A stretch of DNA of 64,000 nt from DASQFI01 sp963780895 (GTDB lineage Bacteria; Acidobacteriota; Vicinamibacteria; Vicinamibacterales; SCN-69-37), in contig CAWAEG010000009.1 of assembly GCA_963780895.1 (NCBI GenBank), positions 372,001 through 436,000 of the forward strand, in the 5' to 3' direction. The translations under genes were made by a program, and so were the position numbers. This document shows positions 33,760-44,400 of the stretch, piece after piece. The notes beneath the pieces were generated by a model that made no database searches, had not been told where the DNA came from, and saw nothing but the letters and a program-made list of their open reading frames with translations. Numbering within the stretch: position 1 is the first letter of the stretch; every line of letters begins with the position of its first letter.

Positions 33760-34224
33760 TCACCGCCCCGAGTCGAGGTGCCACCCCGGATGCAGCCACT
33801 GCAGGCCGTCCCATCGGAAGATTTCGGTACCGCGCCCGGTGATGGGTGATTGCGTCTGGCCGTTCTTCGACAGGACCAGCTCGAACGTCGTGTAGATGAT
33901 CGCGACGTCGCCGTACCGCTGGATCTTGTTCTCCGGAAACTTCAGCGATTCGATCTTCATGCCGGCCGCGATGTCCGCGCGCGAGTTGGCCAGCGTTTCG
34001 GTCTTGTTGCCCCACTTGCCGCCAAGACCCATCGCGACGAAATCGTCCGGCAGCATCGCCGCGAGCTTGTGCGTATCGCCGTAGTAGTTGCGCCACGCGG
34101 CTTCCCGCGCGTCGAGGAGTGCAGCCTGCCAGTCCGTGCCGGCCGCGGAACGCTGACCGAGTCCGGGTGCGGCAGTGGCGGCGAGCGCGATCATGAAGGG
34201 GAGTTGCGTCAGGAGGTTCGTCAT
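33760..34224 (-). CDS. DUF4440 / SnoaL-like secreted protein
   Basis: 154 residues. It has a signal peptide (MTNLLTQLPFMIALAATAAP) cleaved near LGQ. The mature domain is NTF2-like: 'LLDAREAAWRNYYGDTHKLA', 'MLPDDFVAMGLGGKW', 'RYGDVAIIYTTFELVL', 'ITGRGTEIFRWDGLQWLHPG'. The DUF4440 family binds unknown small ligands. I chose the Met at 34224 because the signal peptide begins there; an in-frame start lies at 34263. It stands alone between the acyltransferase and the intron. Confidence 0.75.
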   Translation of the reverse strand: MTNLLTQLPFMIALAATAAPGLGQRSAAGTDWQAALLDAREAAWRNYYGDTHKLAAMLPDDFVAMGLGGKWGNKTETLANSRADIAAGMKIESLKFPENKIQRYGDVAIIYTTFELVLSKNGQTQSPITGRGTEIFRWDGLQWLHPGWHLDSGR

Positions 34225-34345
34225 GTCCTGAACGTAACGCGGTAATCGGGTCGGCCGAGTCACCGCTTACGGCATCTCGACGGCCGTTCACGTCTTTTCG
34301 CCGCTCAGCAGCACACGCGAGTGTCCTGGACCTACAGCGTTTTCC

Positions 34346-36254
34346 GTGCGCCGGTCGAAACCGACGAGATGTTACGGATGCAAGAGCCGAACGATGAAGG
34401 AGTAGCGAACCACATCGTCTCCGAGTCATGCGCCGCGCGCCCGTAAGGACGGCGGTGAAGCGTTGACAGGGGTACGCATGGGCCGGGTATTGAGCCGCGA
34501 AAACCTGTTCACCTCCAGGGTGCCGACGTCGTGGAAAAGAACGGAAGGCCACATCGGGGTCGTCGCCAGCGCGAGACAGCTCCGAACCCTGCGCGGTCTG
34601 AGACCCCGAGCACGTGCGGACGCATCTCGCGCGGGAACCGGGAGGTCCCGTGCTTGCCTTGGCGCACACCAAGGCCGCATCGCGAAGTCTGAGGACCCAC
34701 GGCGATGATGGACGAGCACGGGAAGTCGGACCGCTTCGTAGTACCGCTGAACGCGCCGAACGTTGCCCCGGAACGGCCGACGGAGGCGCGGGAGGGAAGG
34801 AAGCGGACCAAGGGGAACTCGCCGAAGCATACCGTGGCCCGGACGCAGCGCCGGACCGCCACGCCCAGCGCGCTCGAGCGAGTACGGCAAGCGGCAAAAC
34901 GGGACAGCAAGCAGCGGTTCAGCGCGCTCCTCCACCACGTGTATGACATCGAGCACCTGCGCGCGGCGTACTTCGCCGTGAAGCGTGACGCGGCCGCGGG
35001 CGTCGATGGAGAAACGTGGCAGCACTACGGGGAAGCCTTGGAGGCCAATCTCCAGGACCTCTCGCAGCGGCTGAGGCGAGGGGCGTACCGGGCAAGACCG
35101 GTGCGTCGCGCGTACATCCTGAAGACGGACGGGCGGCAGCGGCCGCTCGGTGTTCCCACGCTGGCAGACAAAATCGTCCAGCGCGCCGTCGTCGGAGTAC
35201 TGAACGCGATTTACGAAACGGACTTCCTCGGGTTCTCGTATGGCTTCCGGCCTGGGCGCAGCCCGCACAGGGCATTGGACGCGCTCACCGTCGGCATCAT
35301 GACGAAGAAGGTGAACTGGGTGCTCGATGCGGACATTCGGAGCTTCTTCGACACGTTGCAGCACGAATGGCTGATTCGGTTTATCGAGCATCGTGTGGCA
35401 GATCGGCGCGTCGTGCGGCTCATCCAGAAATGGCTGAACGCCGGCGTGCTGGAGGAGGGTCAGCGCCTCATGAGTGCGGTCGGTACGGTGCAGGGCGGCA
35501 GTGTGAGTCCGCTTCTGGCCAATATCTACCTGCACTACGTCTTCGACCTCTGGACTCACCGATGGCGTCACCGGCAGGCGCAGGGCGATGTGGTCGTCGT
35601 CCGGTTTGCCGATGATTTTGTCGTGGGATTCGAGCATCGAGACGACGCCGAGCGGTTTCTCACCGACCTGCGCGACCGGTTCGCGCGGTTCGGTCTGACG
35701 CTGCATCCCGACAAAACGCGACTCCTCGAATTCGGGCGCCACGCGGCGGCGAACCGGCGAGCGCGCGATGAGGGGAAGCCCGACAGCTTTAACTTCTTGG
35801 GATTCACGCATAGCTGCGCGACGACCCGGAAGGGCGGCTTCACGGTGCTGCGGCGGACGATGCGCATACGGATGCAGGCGAAGCTGAAGGCGGTCAAGCT
35901 CGAACTTCGGCGACGGATGCACCGGCCCCTCCCGGAACTCGGCGCGTATGTGCGCGCGGTGGTCACGGGTCACATGCACTATTACGGTGTGCCCATGAAC
36001 TATCCGCCGCTCTTCGCCTTCGCGCGCAGCGTGAGCCGGTTGTGGTGGCGCACGCTCCAGCGTCGGAGCCAGCGCCATGTGCCGTGGCATCGCATGCGAC
36101 GGTACATCGCCGGTGGGTTCCGCCTGTCCGCATCTGTCATCCGTACCCGCTGGTGCGGCTTGGCGTGGTTACCCAAGGTGGGAGCCGGATGCGGTAAATC
36201 TGCACGTCCGGTTCTGTGCGGGGGGCGACGGGCGACCGTCGTCCCTACCGCAAC
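34346..36254 (+). mobile_element. Group II intron with maturase, inserted in a TIR element
   Basis: The 5' end GTGCGCC begins at 34346. Domain V is at 36182-36214 (GAGCCGGATGCGG...), with 8-bp closing stems, the AGC triad at positions 2-4 and a GTAAA-type loop. Domain VI follows at about 36215-36250 with a candidate branch A in CCTACCG, and the 3' end is ...CAAC at 36254. Joining 34333-34345 to 36255 onwards restores TACAGCGTTTTCC-AGATCGGCGTAGCG, the outer end of the TIR family (compare 8959-8988), so both splice sites are fixed by comparison. Bases 34346-34704 are the structured 5' domains and hold no gene. Confidence 0.9.
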
Positions 36255-36369
36255 AGATCGGCGTAGCGTGGTCCTGCGCCCGACCTTTGCGAGCGCTGCG
36301 AGGCAGATCACGCGATGGCCATCCCCGTGGTCGATGACCGCAACGCCGGGATTCGTACCGCCCTCATAG
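34705..36369 (+). CDS. ltrA: Group II intron reverse transcriptase/maturase
   Basis: The RT blocks are clear: 'RPLGVPTLADKIVQRAVV', 'YGFRPGRSPHRAL', 'VLDADIRSFFDT', 'GTVQGGSVSPLLANIYLHYV', and the catalytic box FADD in 'VVVRFADDFVVGF' (Phe for the usual Tyr). The maturase X domain follows ('ELGAYVRAVVTGHMHYYGVP', 'RLWWRTLQRRSQ'). No HNH endonuclease domain is visible, so mobility probably depends on other primers. The frame has no stop inside the intron: it runs through domain V (VGAGCGKSARPVLCGG) and the 3' splice site into the flanking repeat, stopping at 36369. The natural C-terminus is therefore uncertain. Start at ATG 34705 or 34708. Confidence 0.9.
   Translation: MMDEHGKSDRFVVPLNAPNVAPERPTEAREGRKRTKGNSPKHTVARTQRRTATPSALERVRQAAKRDSKQRFSALLHHVYDIEHLRAAYFAVKRDAAAGVDGETWQHYGEALEANLQDLSQRLRRGAYRARPVRRAYILKTDGRQRPLGVPTLADKIVQRAVVGVLNAIYETDFLGFSYGFRPGRSPHRALDALTVGIMTKKVNWVLDADIRSFFDTLQHEWLIRFIEHRVADRRVVRLIQKWLNAGVLEEGQRLMSAVGTVQGGSVSPLLANIYLHYVFDLWTHRWRHRQAQGDVVVVRFADDFVVGFEHRDDAERFLTDLRDRFARFGLTLHPDKTRLLEFGRHAAANRRARDEGKPDSFNFLGFTHSCATTRKGGFTVLRRTMRIRMQAKLKAVKLELRRRMHRPLPELGAYVRAVVTGHMHYYGVPMNYPPLFAFARSVSRLWWRTLQRRSQRHVPWHRMRRYIAGGFRLSASVIRTRWCGLAWLPKVGAGCGKSARPVLCGGRRATVVPTATDRRSVVLRPTFASAARQITRWPSPWSMTATPGFVPPS
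36255..36314. mobile_element. Half copy of the TIR element, 3' of the intron
   Basis: It continues AGATCGGCGTAGCGTGGTCC, then GCGCCCGACCTTTGCGAGCG as in the copies at 8959, 41240 and 49331. It stops matching near 36306; the second terminus is missing. The other 13 bases of this end lie at 34333-34345, before the intron. Confidence 0.8.
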
Positions 36370-36431
36370 GACATGAACGTGTAGCGGCCGCTCGGCGCCG
36401 CCATGGTGCCCGGCAATCGTGCCAGCTTCAT
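36306..36431 (-). pseudogene. Fragment of a YVTN/beta-propeller-like protein
   Basis: The reading MKLARLPGTMAAPSGRYTFM then SYEGGTNPGVAVIDHGDGHR looks like one blade of a YVTN-type propeller. It is cut by the half TIR element on its 3' side. No start or upstream domain can be recovered, so this is a remnant. Confidence 0.4.
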
Positions 36432-36470
36432 TGGTCGGGCTGAGGTTGACGAGCGTCGAGACGTCCCTGC

Positions 36471-36982
36471 TCAGTCCTGTGGACTGAAGCTGTACGTGCC
36501 GGTCCAGCTGAAGTTGGGCCCGCCCGGGCCACCCAACGGCAGAGAGACGGCCACCGTCGTCTGGAAGTGAGTGAACTTCCCGGTCCCACCCGAGAACGTG
36601 CACCGGCGGACGGGCGCAATGAGCGTGCAGTGGCCGAATGCCCTGTTGTTGCCGGGCCCCGGCAGCTCGAGGATGACGTCGCTGTCCAGGCCTGCCGGAC
36701 CGCGCGCCGTTAGATAGATGACCCTCGAACCGACCTCAATGGCGTCGACGTTCGAGGACGTGATTGTGCAGAACTGGCCCGCCAGGCCCGCGAACTGCGA
36801 GCACTCCTTCGTCACGAAGAGGTCTCCGGCTCGATGGGCGGACGCCGCCAGTGCGGAGCGGCACCTGCGCTCGGTCGTATCGGAACGCCAGATCCGTCGG
36901 CACATGCGCCAGCGGCCAGAGCTCCAGCGCAGAAACATCCAAGAGCCACCCGTTTCGTTGTGAGAACACCTGCGAATGTCAT
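36471..36982 (-). CDS. Hypothetical secreted protein, frameshifted
   Basis: The ATG at 36982 follows GAGGAG at about eight bases and opens a signal peptide (TTKRVALGCFCAGALAAGA). The conserved part lies in another frame: 'ECSQFAGLAGQFCTITSSNV', 'IEVGSRVIYLTARGPAGLDS', 'FSGGTGKFTHFQTTVAVS', 'NFSWTGTYSFSP'. Similar proteins occur as single-domain secreted hypotheticals in Acidobacteria and Actinobacteria, with a barrel-like pattern. One indel around 36860 would join the two parts. Function unknown. Confidence 0.6.
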
Positions 36983-37120
36983 GATTCTTCTCCTCGGGAG
37001 TTGACGGCAATGGCCGGGTTCGTGGCGCGCCCCCATACGCGTAAATCGCCGAAAAAGCGGCTCAACCGGTTTGACCCCTGCAGAACCCAATGAAAGAATC
37101 GGCCTCTTCGAGAGGCGCAC

Positions 37121-37704
37121 GTGGAGGATCCGAACCTCCCCGGTGGAGAAATCACCGGCCTGTTGCAACAGTGGCGCGAGGGAAGCCGCGAGGCTTTCGA
37201 TCGGCTGATTCCGCTCGTGACAACGAGCTTCGGTTGATTGCGTCGCGGCATCTCGCGCGCGAGTGGCGCGGTGACGCACTTCATACGACGGCGCTGGTGA
37301 ACGAAGCGTACCTGAAGCTTGTCGGCCAGCGCGGCGTTGACTGGCAGAACCGCGCCCATTTTCTCGCGATCGCCGCGCAACTGATGCGACGCATCGTCGT
37401 GGACGATGCGAGGAAACGTCTGAGTCAGAAACGTGGCCGGGGCGGCATCGCCGTCACGGTGGACGACGTGGCGGCCCCACAGCCGTCCGTGGACTCGGTG
37501 GACATTCTGACCCTTGACAGCGCGCTCGGTGAGCTCGAGCGCCTCGATCCCGGTCAGGGGCGCATCGTGGAGCTCCGCTTTTTTGGCGGCCTGACGGTCG
37601 AGGAAACCGCCGAGGTTCTTGGCGTGTCGCCCGCGACCGTCAAACGCGAGTGGGCGGTGGCCAAGGGCTGGCTGCATCGGGCCCTCACCAGCGGCACGGC
37701 ATGA
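37121..37704 (+). CDS. ECF sigma factor (TIGR02999-type), one-base deletion
   Basis: From the GTG at 37121 the frame reads VEDPNLPGGEITGLLQQWRE and 'AFDRLIPLV', then stops. Restoring one base after the GTG codon at 37217 gives 'LVYNELRLIASRHLAREW', region 2 of the family. Region 4 is 'ELERLDPGQGRIVELRFFGG' with 'TVEETAEVLGVSPATVKREW'. The full length of about 194 residues fits the family. It would direct RNA polymerase to envelope-signal promoters. The stop overlaps the kinase start (ATGA), the usual sigma/PD40-kinase pairing in this phylum. Confidence 0.8.
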
Positions 37705-40527
37705 CCCCCAGCGTGATGACGGCAGACCGTTGGCAACGAACGAAGGCGATCGCGAGCGACGCCTGGTCGCGCCCGGTCGCAGAACGAATCGCGTATGTCA
37801 CGAGCGCGTGCGCAGACGATGCGGCGTTGTGCAACGACGTGTTGTCCCTCGTCGCGGCGATGGCCGCGGCTGAGCATAGATTCGAGACGCCCGTGCTCTT
37901 CCCGGCGAGCGTCGCACGCGCCCGCGGCAGCCTGATCGGGCAACGCGCTGGACCGTACGAGATCCTCTCGCGGATCGGTGGCGGGGGAATGGGCGAGGTC
38001 TACCAGGCACGTGATACACGGCTCGACCGGATCGTGGCGATCAAGATCATCTCGGCGGGGACCCCGACAGATTCGGTTTCCCGCGACCGGATGGAACACG
38101 AAGCCCGGGCGGTCGCCGCACTGAAACATCCACACATCTGCACGCTCCACGACATCGGGAGCGACGCCGGTCTTGACTTCCTGGTGATGGAGTATCTCGA
38201 CGGCGAGACGCTCGCGGCCCGCCTGGCTCGCGAAAGGCTGCCGGTCGCCGAGGCCCTCGAGTACGCCGAGCAGATTGGCTCGGCCCTCGACGAGGCCCAC
38301 CGGTCGGGCATCATCCATGGGGATGTGAAGCCCGGCAACATCATGCTCACGCGGGACGGCAAGCGCTCGACGGGCGTCGTGCACGCGAAGTTGCTCGACT
38401 TCGGGCTCGCCAACACCAGTCCGGTGCACACGCGTGTCAACCCGCCTTCTTCTGCACCGGATCCCTCGCCGGACCTGTCGATCCTGGGATTCGTCCTCGG
38501 CACGGCTCCATATATGGCTCCCGAGCAATTCGCCGGGAGGGCCAAAGACGAGCGGAGCGACATCTTCGCGTTCGGCGCGGTGCTCTTCGAGATGCTGACC
38601 GGACGCAAGGCGTTCGAGGGGACTAACCAGGCGCAAATGCTCGCGGCCATTCGTGACGAGCATCGGCCGCGCGCCTCCGATCATCGGCAGGATATTCCGT
38701 CGGCGCTCGATCGCGCGGTTTCCAGGTGCCTGGCCAGGAATCCCGACGAACGCTACACGTCGGTTCAGGATCTGGTCACGGATTTGCGATCGGTCCGACG
38801 TGGACGTGAGTCATCGTCGCGCATCAAAACCCTGCTGATCATCGCTGCGGCGTCGGTGCTGGTGATTGCGGCGACCACGACGTGGGTCATGCGAACGGGG
38901 CGTGATGTCGGCGCTTCAGTATCGCCGTCAGTCACCAGGCTGACAGGATCGGCGGGTGCCATCGGTGAGGCGGCGCTTTCCCCAGACGGGTCGAGCGTGA
39001 TCTTCTCCTGGACTGGCGATGGATTCACAAGTCCTGAGCTTGTCCTCCTGCAAATCGGATCGACGTCGCGGGTGCGGTTGACCAACGACCCGGCGGTCGA
39101 AGAGTGGCCGACCTGGTCGCCTGACGGAACGCAGATCGCATTTGTCGGCTGCGAACCGGGGCGATGCGGCATCTTCACGCTGCCGATTGCCGGCGGACAG
39201 AAACGCAAGCTGCTGGACGTGCGCGTCGACCGCTACTTCGGCCTGGCCTGGTCTCCCGATGGCAAGTCGATTGCGTACGCCGAGCGCCGCTCGTCTTCCG
39301 AGTCGTATGCGCTGTTCCTTCTCTCGCTGGACACGCTCGCCACACGTCGGCTCACGTCGCCCAAGGTTGGCCTCGGCGTCCTGCGTTTCGCGTTTTCGCA
39401 TGACGGCAAGACGCTGGCGGTTATCCGGGTCGAGGAGACCGTCGGCGTTCATCTGCTTTCGGTCGAGTCAGGGGCGGACATCGTCCTGCTGGGTGGGCTG
39501 CATGAGTGGTTCGGCGGCCTGGCGTGGACGGCCGATGGGCGAGATTCTGATTCTCTCGGGGAATCAGGGGGGCGCCCGTCGTCTGTGGACACTTCCGGTG
39601 ACGGGAGGCGGGCTCGAGCCGTTGGCCATTGCCGGTGAAAACGCGTACTACCCGTCGGTCTCGTCACGCGGCGGCCGGATGACGTTCATTCACGAGTTCC
39701 ATGACTGGGACTTGTGGCGGCTGCCGCTCGATTCTGGTCAGGCGCGCGCCACGTCGTTTCCGAGCTCGACGCGTCTGGATCTGGATCCGGCGTTTTCGCC
39801 CGACGGCCGGAAGCTCGCGTTCATCTCGGAGCGCGGCGGCACCCGTGAGCTCTGGGTGAGCAACGCGGATGGCAGCGAAACGCGGCAACTCACATCTTTG
39901 AGCGGTGAAATGACGGGCAAACCCAGTTGGTCGCCGGACGGGCGATTGCTCGCATTTCACGGCTGGGGCATCAAGGTCGTGCCCGCAGACGGCGGACCGG
40001 TGCTCACGCTATCCCCCTTGGGCGAAATGCCGACCTGGTCGTCTGACGGCCGATCGATCTATTTCAGGCGCGGTGAGAACGGCCGGTTTCACGTGTTCAA
40101 GATACCGGCCCACGGCGGGTCTGCTGTCCAGGCGATTGCAAGCGCGGCAGCTGTCGCCCGCGAAGCGCCGCAGGGTGCCGATCTCTATTTCGTCAGAAGC
40201 GACGGTGGCATCTGGCGTCGGTCGGTGGCTGGCGGCGCGGAGACCCTGGTGATTCCCGACTTCAAGCTTTCGATGCCTGGGTACTGGACGGTCGTGAGCG
40301 ACGGGATTTACTACGTTGCGGAGGAACGCCACCCGGATCAGACCGTTTCGTACCGCCTCAGGTTTTTTGATTTTGCCCGGCGTCGAACCGCCTCCGTCGG
40401 AACACTCGCGGGCATCCTTGACGATTGGGTCGGGGGCCTGACGGTCTCGCCCGATCGGCGAATCCTCCTGTATTCTCAGCGCGCCTACCAGACCAGGGAG
40501 GTGATGTTGGTGGAGCACCTTCGGTGA
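37701..40527 (+). CDS. Ser/Thr kinase with PD40 propeller and HGD loop, one frameshift
   Basis: A short N-terminal helical region (1-75) precedes the kinase domain: GGGGMGEVY, Lys115 in VAIKII, H206-G207-D208 in 'IIHGDVKPGN', DFG at 233-235, 'GTAPYMAPEQ'. The transmembrane helix is near residue 385 (TLLIIAAASVLVIAATTTWV). PD40 blades follow ('LSPDGSSVIFSW', 'WSPDGTQIAF'). The frame shifts near 39540 (GATGGGCGAGATT); the remainder 'EILILSGNQGGARRLW' through 'QTREVMLVEHLR' lies in the next frame. The HGD loop replaces HRD, as in the operon kinase at 17645. It is translationally coupled to the sigma factor, so they probably form one signalling unit. Confidence 0.85.
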
Positions 40528-40530
40528 CCT

Positions 40531-41157
40531 CTACCACCGTAATCCGAGCGCCTTCGTCTGAAACTCGATGAGCGGCGCCACCTGCGCGCAACACTCCGTG
40601 AACCGATCCTGGAAGTCAGCCCCGACGACGTCCTGCTCGCTGAATTCCACCAAACTGTAGAGGTCTTTGCGTTTGAGGTCCTCGACGAAGCGATGGTTCG
40701 CGTCGAACCCCGCGGGCGCTCGCTTCAGTTGCTCGCCCTCGATTTCGATGCCGCTGTCGAGCACGGTCTGCCAGCTCGCCGGCTGGTCGACCATGTGCCG
40801 CCGGAGGCGGGTGAGGACGGGCATCGCGGTGTGGTACACGCCGCCGCCACCGTGGCACTCGCCAGGCGCGAGCGAGAGATAGAAGGCAGGCACGCCCTCG
40901 ACCTTTTTGCGCGCCTCGTGCGGGAACCGCGCGGCGACGTTGGTCTTGAACGGCGACTTGTCGGCCGAGAAGCGCGTGTCGCGGTGGATCCGGAACATGG
41001 AGCCGCCCATCCGCCGGAGGTCGGCCACGTACGCCGGACTGATCGTCCGCAGGCGCGCGCCGAAGTCGCCGATGAATGCGAGCATGGGACCTTCGACGTC
41101 GGCCGCGTACCGCTCGCGGTTCGCGGCGAACCACTCGCGATCGTTGTGCCGCTTCAA
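40531..41157 (-). CDS. DUF2461 / TIGR02453 family protein
   Basis: About 208 residues. Family signatures: 'HNDREWFAANRERY', 'GGSMFRIHRDTRFSADKSPF', 'AFYLSLAPGECHGGGGVYHT'. The function of the family is unknown; it is cytoplasmic by sequence. The TTG at 41157 is the only canonical start in the conserved frame, but the frame upstream (RPALFKFLRD, to about 41187) also matches the family. The true start is therefore further out, possibly a rare ATT or masked by an indel. A TIR element sits about 50 bases upstream. Confidence 0.75.
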   Translation of the reverse strand: MKRHNDREWFAANRERYAADVEGPMLAFIGDFGARLRTISPAYVADLRRMGGSMFRIHRDTRFSADKSPFKTNVAARFPHEARKKVEGVPAFYLSLAPGECHGGGGVYHTAMPVLTRLRRHMVDQPASWQTVLDSGIEIEGEQLKRAPAGFDANHRFVEDLKRKDLYSLVEFSEQDVVGADFQDRFTECCAQVAPLIEFQTKALGLRW

Positions 41158-41239
41158 ATCGCGCAGAAATTTGAAGAGTGCCGGTCGTGAAATGTCCGCT
41201 CATAGACCAATCCTGGTCCGCCCTCGCGACATCGAGGCA

Positions 41240-41365
41240 TCGGTGTAGCGTGTTCCTGCGCCCGACCTTTGCGAGCGCCGCAAGGCAGGCCCGATCCTGC
41301 TGCCTTGCGGCAAGCGGCGAGCGGGAGGGCGTAGGAACACGCTACACCGATCCGAAAACGCTCCA
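41240..41365. mobile_element. TIR element with 14-bp flanking direct repeat
   Basis: Inverted ends 41240-41257 and 41333-41350 are perfect over 18 bp (TCGGTGTAGCGTGTTCCT). The outer right side continues TCCGAAAACGCTCCA. The direct repeat GCGACATCGAGGCA flanks it at 41226-41239 and 41366-41379, which looks like a target-site duplication. The inside carries GACCTTTGCGAGCGCCGC, as in the other copies. Confidence 0.8.
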
Positions 41366-41434
41366 GCGACATCGAGGCAACGCCATCTTAGGAACGTTTG
41401 CCGCCGGTCACCTCTCGGCTGTCATGATTTGAAC

Positions 41435-41456
41435 CTATTTAAGTCGACTTGAGTAG
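41435..41456. promoter_or_regulatory. Palindrome around AAGTCGACTT upstream of TonB-receptor gene
   Basis: CTATTTAAGTCGACTTGAGTAG is nearly self-complementary (exact core AAGTCGACTT, outer CTA/TAG). It lies in an unusually AT-rich stretch about 37 bases before the start at 41493, and could be an operator. Confidence 0.4.
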
Positions 41457-41492
41457 CGATTCGAATCGATCTAATCTCTTTCGCCAGGCAAC

Positions 41493-44400
41493 ATGATCGG
41501 GCGAAGGGATGTGTGGTGCCTGACGTGTCTGGCTGCTGCTCTGGCTCGCGACGCCGGCGCGGCTGGCCGCGCAGGTCGGCTCCGGGGCGCTCGGCGGCAC
41601 CGTGCGCGACGAGACAGGCGCCCCCCTTCCAGGGGCGACCGTCACCGCCACGGCGTCGGGGACACGACAGACCCGGATGGCGCTGACCGGCCAGGACGGC
41701 GCCTACACGTTTCCCAGCCTTCCGCCGGGCACGTATCAGATTCGAGTCGAGTTGAACGGGTTTCGCCCGCTCGCACACGAGGGCGTGAAGATCGCCACCG
41801 GTGAAACCATCCGACTGGAACTCCAGTTGCAAGTGGGCGGATTGACCGAAGCGGTCACCGTGACCGCCGACGCGCCGCTCCTGCGGACCGGGACGTCAGG
41901 GCTCGGGCAGGTCATCGACAACCGCAAGATCGTCGAGTTGCCGCTGAATGGCCGCAGCTTCGTCACGCTGGCCGGTCTTGCGCCCGGGGTCGCGTTGCCG
42001 CCTGGATCGTCGCTGCCACGCATCAACGGCGGACGGCCGCGCACGAACGAGTACCTCTTCGACGGCATCTCGGTGCTGCAGCCCGAACCGGGACAGGTGG
42101 CGTTTTTCCCGAACATCGACGCCATCCAGGAGTTCAAGATCGAAAGCAACAGTCCGCCCGCGGAATTCGGCCGCTTCAACGGCGGCGTCGTCAACCTGAC
42201 CACGAAGTCCGGCACCAACGCGCTTCACGGCAGCGCGTTCGAGTTCTTTCGCAACGAGGCGCTCAACGCGCGGAACTTCTTCGCTCCGGCCAACCAGCCG
42301 AAGCCGAGCTTCCGACGCAACCAGTTCGGCGGCGTCCTGGGCGGGCCGATTCGCCGCAATCGGAGCTTCTTCTTCGCCGACTACCAGGGTCAGCGCCAGA
42401 CGATCGGCCGCACGGTGATCTCGACCGTGCCGACGCTGCTGCAACGAGAGGGCGTGTTCACGGAGGCGATCGGCGGTCGCGTGCCGGTCATCTACGATCC
42501 GACGACGACGACACCGCTGCCGGGTGGCGGCGTCACGCGCCTGCCGTTTGCCGGCAACGTCATTCCTCCAGAGCGCATCGACCCCGTCGCGCGGGCGTTG
42601 CTGGATCGGTATCCACGGCCGACGACCGCAGGCACCGCGAACAATTTCCGGCGCGTCGGCGACGAGCGGGTCGATCAGGATCTGTTCAGCGGGCGGTACG
42701 ACCATCAGTTTTCCGGGGGCCGGGACTCGCTGTTCGCGCGCCTGACCGGATTCCGCGAGGAGTTCATCCCCGTGACCCCGCTGCCCGATGGCAGCGGCGT
42801 CACCTCGGGCACGCTGGGTCCGCAGCAGACGAAGGCCTCGGCGTTCGCGTCGAACTATCAGCGCACGCTCTCGGATCGCGTGCTGAACGAGTTGCGCATC
42901 GGCGACACGCGCCGGTCCGTGGCGCGAACGGCCGCGGAGCTGAACACCGCGGTCTCGGCGGGATTGAGCCTGCCAGGCATTCCGTCGACCGCACGGTTCC
43001 CGAACGCGCTGCCGACGTTTCTGATTAGCGGGTATCAGCAGCTCGGATCGCCGCCGAACACGGCAACCGACTTCAGCACCAGCGTGACGCAGGTTGCGAA
43101 CACCCTGACGTGGTTGAAGGGGAAACACGTGCTGAAGATGGGCGCCGACCTCCGCTGGGAACGGCTGAACGTCATCCAGCCGCCGTCGCCGACCGGGAGC
43201 TTCACGTTCAGCAGCCTGTTCACGGATCTGCCGGGCGTCACGAACACGGGCACGCCGTTCGCGAGCTTCCTGCTCGGCCAGGTCCAGCAGTTCTCGATCG
43301 ACATGCAGCGGAACGAGATCCGCAACCGCGCGCACTTCCAGGAGTACTTCGTCCAGGACGACTGGCGGGCGACCGCTCGTGTGACGGTGAACGCGGGCCT
43401 GCGGTACACGCTCAACTTCCCGTCCACGGAGGTCGACAATCAAGCGGCTGTGTTCAACCTCGACACGCGGCAGCTCGAATACCTCGGCCGCGACGGCCAT
43501 CCGCGCGCGGCGCGCCGGCTGCACAAGGACAATTTCGGTCCGCGGCTGGGCGCGGCCGTTCGCGTGACGGACACGACGGTTCTGCGCAGCGGGTACGCGC
43601 TCGTCTGGATCGAAATGGCGGGCATCACGACGCCATTCACGACGCCGGTGTTTCCGTTCCTGCAGACGGTGTCGCAGCGCACGCTCGACAACATCGTCCC
43701 GGCGTTCGTCCTGGCGGATGGACCAGAGGTCGAGCCGATTCCGCTCACGCCGGATGCCGGGGTGGGCCAGGGTGTCTTCGCGGTCAATCGCGATCTGGAG
43801 TCGGGGTACGTGCAACAGTGGCACGCGTCGCTGCAGCGGCAGCTCATGCCGGACCTGGCGGTCGAGGTCGCGTATGTCGGCTCGAAGATCACGAACGTCG
43901 GGGTCCCCGACGTGAACCTGAATCAGCTGACGGTCGAGCAGCTTGCCGAGGGCGACTCACTGCTGACGCGGGTGCCGAATCCCTACTTCGGAATCATTCC
44001 CCGGTCGTCGTCTCTCGGGGATCCAACGATTTCACGCGCGCAGCTGCTCAAGCCGTATCCGGAGTACACGACAGTCAGTGTCTATCGCAACAACATCGGG
44101 ACGACTATCTATCACGGCTTTTATCTCAAGGCCGAGCGGCGATTCGCGCGGGGCTTCTCTGCGCTCGTGAGCTACACGCGGTCCAAGCTCGTGGACGACG
44201 CCTCGTCGGTGTTCGATGCGTCGATCCTGACCGGCCCGGTCGCGAACTTTCCGGTGGCCGACAGCTTCAACCGGCGGCTCGAGCGCGACTATTCGACGGG
44301 CGACATCCCGCACGTCTTCGTGACGTCGGCGGTCTGGGACGTGCCGGTCGGCCCGAACCGGAAGTTCCGGACGGGCCGCGTGCTGGGCGCGATCGTCGAC

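Noticed and set aside
34426..36090. Antisense frame of about 550 codons over the intron
   Set aside because: It is the mirror of the RT gene with no recognisable domain, and it crosses the intron's RNA domains.
34705..36369. Reverse transcriptase as retron, DGR or CRISPR-associated RT
   Set aside because: A domain V with AGC triad, a maturase X domain and defined intron ends identify a group II intron; no msr/msd, variable repeat or cas gene is present.
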